DNA of 6,567 bases from Christensenella sp. UBA5399 (lineage in GTDB: Bacteria > Bacillota > Clostridia > Christensenellales > Christensenellaceae). The translations under genes and the position numbers were made by a program. Position 1 is the stretch's first letter; each line of letters starts with the position of its first letter. Under the pieces are notes generated by a model that was given only the letters and a program-made list of their open reading frames with translations, was not told the origin of the DNA and made no database searches. Positions 5,759-6,567 of the stretch are shown here, in pieces. The stretch is taken from NCBI GenBank assembly GCA_002407725.1, contig DHOD01000144.1, positions 22,766-29,332 on the forward strand. The letters are read 5' to 3'.

Positions 5759-6567
5759 AGCATTCCCTCGTATATTTCCTGCAGTTTTACCGCATCGTGC
5801 GCCTGCGTCCCCTTGGATTCGCATATGATCACCGGCGTCAGGCCGCGCTGCGCAATCAACCGCGCCAAAGGCGGAAAAAACGGGCCGTATTCCGTATCCT
5901 CCAGTGTCAGGTGACGCCGCTCCCCTTTGGCCGTATATTCTATATGCGAAAAATGCACATGCATGTTGCGGTATTTTTCTTCTCCCGCTACATTCTGCAA
6001 TATGTCCAGCACCTCTGCATAATCAGCCTCACCTCGTAGCCCTCCGGCTGTCCTGGCATTCAGGTGCCCAAAATCGATAGCGGGATATACCTGATCGTCA
6101 ATTGTGCACAGCTGCGCAACCTCCTCAATATCGCCCACCTGACTCGCCCTACCCATCGTTTCGGCGCAATATTTCAGTCCGGTAAAGCCTTCGCTTTTCA
6201 TTTCCCGCACAATCAATTCCAGATTGCGCTTCACTGCCTCAAACGCGGTTTCCTTATGCATTTTGCCCAATGAGCCTGGGTGAAAGACCACGCGCCCTGC
6301 ACCCAGGTTCGACGCCGCTACGCTGCTTTCATGGAAGTAACGCAGGTTGTTTTCAAACGCATCGTTGGCCAGGTTGATGAAGTATGGCGCATGCACGCTC
6401 ATCTGTATCCCGTATTCTTCTGCCTGCTGCCTGATTTTTGCCGCCGCCTGCTCCCCCAGCCGGACGCCGCGTCCAAACGAATATTCCATCGCATTCAGCC
6501 CTAGGTCGTGCAACCATTTGGGCGCTTCGTGGCTGTGTTTGTGCCCCTCGGCATAAAACGCATCCGG
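5755..6567 (-). CDS. TIM-barrel protein, endonuclease IV / AP-endonuclease-2 superfamily, 5' end missing
   Basis: The 270 visible codons run to the window edge. The first residues, PDAFYAEGHKHSHEAPKWLHDLGLNAMEYSFGRGV, match the region just after the N-terminal strand in endonuclease IV-like proteins, so only about 10-15 residues should be missing. Putative metal ligands, numbered from the first visible codon, are H59 (VHAPYFINLA), H96 (VFHPGS), E136 (CAETMG), D165 and H168 (AIDFGHLNA), H205/H208 (HVHFSHIEY) and E250 (ICESKG). This resembles the trinuclear zinc site of Nfo, but the Nfo D-x-H pair before the C-terminus reads ERRH here, so the third site may be altered. It could be a deoxyribonuclease IV acting on abasic DNA or a sugar isomerase-like enzyme of the same fold. 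It overlaps the peptidase start by 4 nt. Confidence 0.85.
   Translation of the reverse strand, partial: PDAFYAEGHKHSHEAPKWLHDLGLNAMEYSFGRGVRLGEQAAAKIRQQAEEYGIQMSVHAPYFINLANDAFENNLRYFHESSVAASNLGAGRVVFHPGSLGKMHKETAFEAVKRNLELIVREMKSEGFTGLKYCAETMGRASQVGDIEEVAQLCTIDDQVYPAIDFGHLNARTAGGLRGEADYAEVLDILQNVAGEEKYRNMHVHFSHIEYTAKGERRHLTLEDTEYGPFFPPLARLIAQRGLTPVIICESKGTQAHDAVKLQEIYEGML

Overview
The window reads as a chromosomal housekeeping segment from a low-to-mid GC Firmicute, most likely in the class Clostridia. The grounds are the YqhT-type peptidase next to efp, the Asp23/AmaP/DUF2273 envelope-stress trio, strong AGGAGG-type ribosome binding sites, and the order peptidase, efp, asp23-like, nusB, folD, xseA, which follows the Bacillus yqhT-efp and yqhY-nusB-folD-xseA neighbourhood. 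All credible genes lie on the minus strand, so transcription runs from high to low coordinates. No mobile element, tRNA, rRNA or CRISPR array was seen.

Layout in transcription order. A TIM-barrel protein of the AP-endonuclease-2 / endonuclease IV superfamily (5755 to beyond 6567, 5' end missing) overlaps by 4 nt a YqhT-like Xaa-Pro aminopeptidase (4706-5758). The peptidase frame is interrupted by one in-frame TAA at codon 142, with clean homology on both sides. Next come efp (4129-4686), an Asp23/Gls24-family gene (3605-4048), amaP (2943-3506), a DUF2273 small membrane protein (2710-2931) and nusB (2262-2690). An intrinsic terminator (2169-2206) closes this group. folD (1081-1929) and xseA (1088 down past 1, 3' end missing) form a second unit, overlapping by 8 nt.

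The 332-base gap between nusB and folD is the most unusual part. After the nusB terminator there is a putative promoter whose -10 box lies inside a perfect 16-bp palindrome (2123-2138). Then comes a leader of about 190 nt folding into at least five hairpins plus an outer closing stem (1955-2108), ending just before the folD ribosome binding site. Two C/A mismatches on the plus strand become G-U pairs on the minus strand, so the structure is better formed as folD mRNA leader. I do not recognise it as a known riboswitch. It is either an undescribed cis-regulatory RNA for one-carbon metabolism or a palindromic intergenic repeat.

Functionally the window combines translation (EF-P), transcription antitermination (NusB), one-carbon metabolism (FolD), DNA repair (ExoVII large subunit, possibly the TIM-barrel protein), peptide turnover (the interrupted peptidase) and a membrane-anchored envelope-stress module (Asp23, AmaP, DUF2273). 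A 12-bp intercistronic hairpin separates asp23 from amaP and may allow different mRNA levels within that module.
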